NCBI GenBank assembly: GCA_040219295.1
Contig: JAVJST010000005.1
Location: 1,240,001-1,304,000, forward strand
From: JAVJST01 sp040219295
GTDB taxonomy: Bacteria > Pseudomonadota > Alphaproteobacteria > Rhodospirillales > Casp-alpha2
Direction: 5' to 3'
Length of the DNA: 64,000 nt
In this document: positions 62,366 to 64,000 of the stretch, piece by piece
How positions within the stretch are numbered: position 1 is the stretch's first letter
How the letters are laid out: each line of letters starts with the position of its first letter
Made by a program: the position numbers and the translations under genes
Notes under the pieces: generated by a model
Seen by the model: the letters and a program-made list of their open reading frames with translations, nothing else
What the model was told of the DNA's origin: nothing
Database searches by the model: none

Positions 62366-64000
62366 TCAGATGTTCTCCATCAAGGACTGAACGTTGGCGC
62401 TTTCGATCGGGTACTGCTCGACGTTCAGCTTCCCGTCGACGGTGTCAGGCCCGCCATCGACGACGAACGGCTGCTGCAGGATGTCTGCGATCCGTTCGAT
62501 GACCTTCTCCGAACTGGGCTGCTCACCGGACTCCCTGGCAATCAGGCCCAGGCGGAAGCCGCCGAGGTTCGCCAGAGTGTCCGATGCCCGGACGACTGGC
62601 TTGACCCGTTCGGAGATGCTGCGGACCAGCGCGTTCTTGGTTTCGATGGTCGCATCCTTGAGCACCTCGTCGAGCCCGGGGAAGTTGAAGATGAACAGGT
62701 AGGCGCGATCGCCGAGCCGTTCCCGGGTCACCGCCGCCGTCTTCAGGTAGTCCATGAACAGATTGCGGTTGGGCAGCCCGGTGATCGGATCGTAGAGTTC
62801 GTACTGGGCGCTCATGCTGCGCATCATCTGTTCCAGCTTGCTGGCGAGAATGCGCGACAGGTTTGCGCCGACGGCGGGGTTCTCCTTGATCAGCTGGATG
62901 AAGATATCCTTCTGGATCTTCAGAACGGTCGTCGACTGCTCCGCGACGACCGTCGCCGTCCGGGGCGCCTCGCACAGCAGCGCCAGCTCGCCCAACAGAC
63001 CGCCGCGTCCGACCTCCGCCACCTTGATCCGCCGGTCCGAGGCTTCGGCGATGATGCTGCACAAACCATCGACGATCACGCAGGCGATGTCGCCCGGCTC
63101 GCCCTGGCGGAACAGCACCTCGCGTGGTGCGAGGGTCTGCCGTTCACTGGTAAAGGCCAGCAGCTTGAGCCGCGACCGGTCGAGGCCGGCGAAGAACGGT
63201 ATCCGGCTGAGGAGTTCCGTGTCGGCGCCGACATCGCTTGCGGCTGCGGACGATTCCGTCTCGGCCGTCGGCTGCACCTCTTCGCCGGATGACTCCGAGG
63301 CCTCGCGAACTCGGCCGCCATCTACCTGGTAGATGCGGTCGAACACGCCGGTCTCCGCATGCCCGTCGCCAATCCACACCAGCGCGTTGTCCTCCATGGA
63401 TGCGCGGATTGCCTCGAACGTTCGTTTCTGGGTTGCGTTGTCGAAGGAATTGGTCGCTTCGTTGACGACCAGAAGGGAGGGCCGCTTGATCAGGTTCCGG
63501 GCGATAGCGAGCTTCTGGCGCTGCGGTGCGGAGAGCCGCCGTCCGGCAATGCCGACCTCGGACGACATGCCGGCGTCGATGACCTGCAGCCGAAGCGACA
63601 GCTCGTCGAGCACGGAAATCGCCAACTCCATGATCTTCTCACTGGCGTCGGAGCGACTGCTGTCGATCTTGCCGAAGAGCAAGTTGTCGAGGATCGAACT
63701 CGCCGGATTGTATGTCTCGCCGTCGAAGAACGAGATCGACGATGCATGCTCGACGGGCAGGACCTCGTTGAAGGCCTCGCGAAGCTTGATGAGCTCCGGC
63801 TCGTTCTCGCTGTTGATGAGGCCGAGGCGGTGTTTGGAGGGGATCAAGCGGAACGGCAGTTCCAGTAGACGGCGGCGGCGCTCGGCCGACAACGTATCGA
63901 GACCGTGCTTGGCGGCGTCGGAAACGATCGTCTGGAACTCCGGCAGATCCTCCGCGTCAATAAAGCTGTATCGTTCGAAAAACTCATGGCCCGGCGGCAG
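62366..64000 (-). CDS. ABC ATPase / cNMP-binding / degenerate GGDEF fusion, C-terminal part
   Basis: The frame is open to the right edge, so the N-terminus is missing; 544 residues are visible (a TTG at 63892 is not a convincing start). Visible order: an ABC-exporter-type ATPase segment lacking a Walker A within view, with an altered signature (RRLSAPQRQKLAIARNL) and Walker B (LLVVNEATNSFD, Asn for Asp); a cNMP domain (PFFAGLDRSRLK to GELALLCEAPRTATVV); and a GGDEF-like domain starting PITGLPNRNLFMDYL but with GGFRLG where GGDEF should be, and truncated at the end. Both nucleotide enzymes therefore look inactive, suggesting a sensor or scaffold. It may lead the deacetylase/oligopeptide operon. 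Confidence 0.75.
   Translation of the reverse strand: MPPGHEFFERYSFIDAEDLPEFQTIVSDAAKHGLDTLSAERRRRLLELPFRLIPSKHRLGLINSENEPELIKLREAFNEVLPVEHASSISFFDGETYNPASSILDNLLFGKIDSSRSDASEKIMELAISVLDELSLRLQVIDAGMSSEVGIAGRRLSAPQRQKLAIARNLIKRPSLLVVNEATNSFDNATQKRTFEAIRASMEDNALVWIGDGHAETGVFDRIYQVDGGRVREASESSGEEVQPTAETESSAAASDVGADTELLSRIPFFAGLDRSRLKLLAFTSERQTLAPREVLFRQGEPGDIACVIVDGLCSIIAEASDRRIKVAEVGRGGLLGELALLCEAPRTATVVAEQSTTVLKIQKDIFIQLIKENPAVGANLSRILASKLEQMMRSMSAQYELYDPITGLPNRNLFMDYLKTAAVTRERLGDRAYLFIFNFPGLDEVLKDATIETKNALVRSISERVKPVVRASDTLANLGGFRLGLIARESGEQPSSEKVIERIADILQQPFVVDGGPDTVDGKLNVEQYPIESANVQSLMENI

Overview
The window is chromosomal DNA of high G+C content from a bacterium that is probably an alphaproteobacterium, most likely Rhodospirillales-like. 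The reasons are the run secA / parvulin PPIase / argJ / mutT, an xerD and accA pair in the same neighbourhood, an mcl1-type malyl-CoA lyase, two TRAP carboxylate transporters, a PHO box of alphaproteobacterial type, and dispersed palindromic repeats of a style common in that class. No IS element, phage, CRISPR array or rRNA operon was seen. The taxonomic call is an inference from gene content.

Layout. 1-2.3 kb: end of an unrecognised helical protein, then xerD. 2.3-8.4 kb (minus strand): 2-hydroxyacid dehydrogenase, a TRAP transporter (dctP, dctQ, dctM), an amidase and a 65-aa membrane protein, probably one catabolic unit for an organic acid or amide. 8.5-12.8 kb (plus): malyl-CoA lyase, accA, an APC permease and polyphosphate kinase 2. 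12.8-15.7 kb: a divergent pair, an MttB-superfamily methyltransferase and a FAD-dependent oxidoreductase. 15.7-21.5 kb: YihY membrane protein, a small hypothetical, an SDR dehydrogenase and a second TRAP system whose binding protein looks TakP-like (2-oxo acids). 21.6-28.5 kb: secA and the ppiC-argJ-mutT unit, separated by a response regulator and a membrane-anchored retropepsin-like protease.

28.5-33.4 kb: a small MarR-like regulator divergent from a glycine-zipper lipoprotein across an AT-rich region rich in ATGCAT palindromes; a hypothetical; a MoCF-domain protein; hutD-like and bluB; several dispersed repeats; and tRNA-Leu(UAA). 33.5-34.9 kb is an islet of lower G+C beside the tRNA, with an orphan antitoxin-like gene and an unrecognised membrane protein. 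35-42.3 kb: a ureidoglycolate-lyase-like cupin, flagellin-like and FlgC-like fragments, a PHO-box-preceded Na/Pi cotransporter, a 48-aa mini-protein, a chemoreceptor and a GreB factor. 42.3-47 kb: ABC exporter (ATPase and permease), a Cys/Met-metabolism PLP lyase, a stand-alone cNMP-binding protein and an SH3 protein.

47-55.6 kb: two PuuA-like glutamine-synthetase-family ligases and an omega-aminotransferase (polyamine or amine catabolism), interleaved with surface-polysaccharide-type genes (wecB, GT2, GT-C-like, methyltransferase). 55.6-62.3 kb: a five-gene oligopeptide-type ABC operon, tightly coupled and led by a polysaccharide deacetylase. 62.4-64 kb: the C-terminal part of a large protein joining a degenerate ABC ATPase, a cNMP domain and a degenerate GGDEF domain; it runs off the window edge.

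Most of the window is transport and catabolism of small organic compounds. The least ordinary items are the ABC/cNMP/GGDEF protein, the ATGCAT-palindrome control region, the islet beside the tRNA, and several inverted repeats in divergent or leader regions that look like operators.
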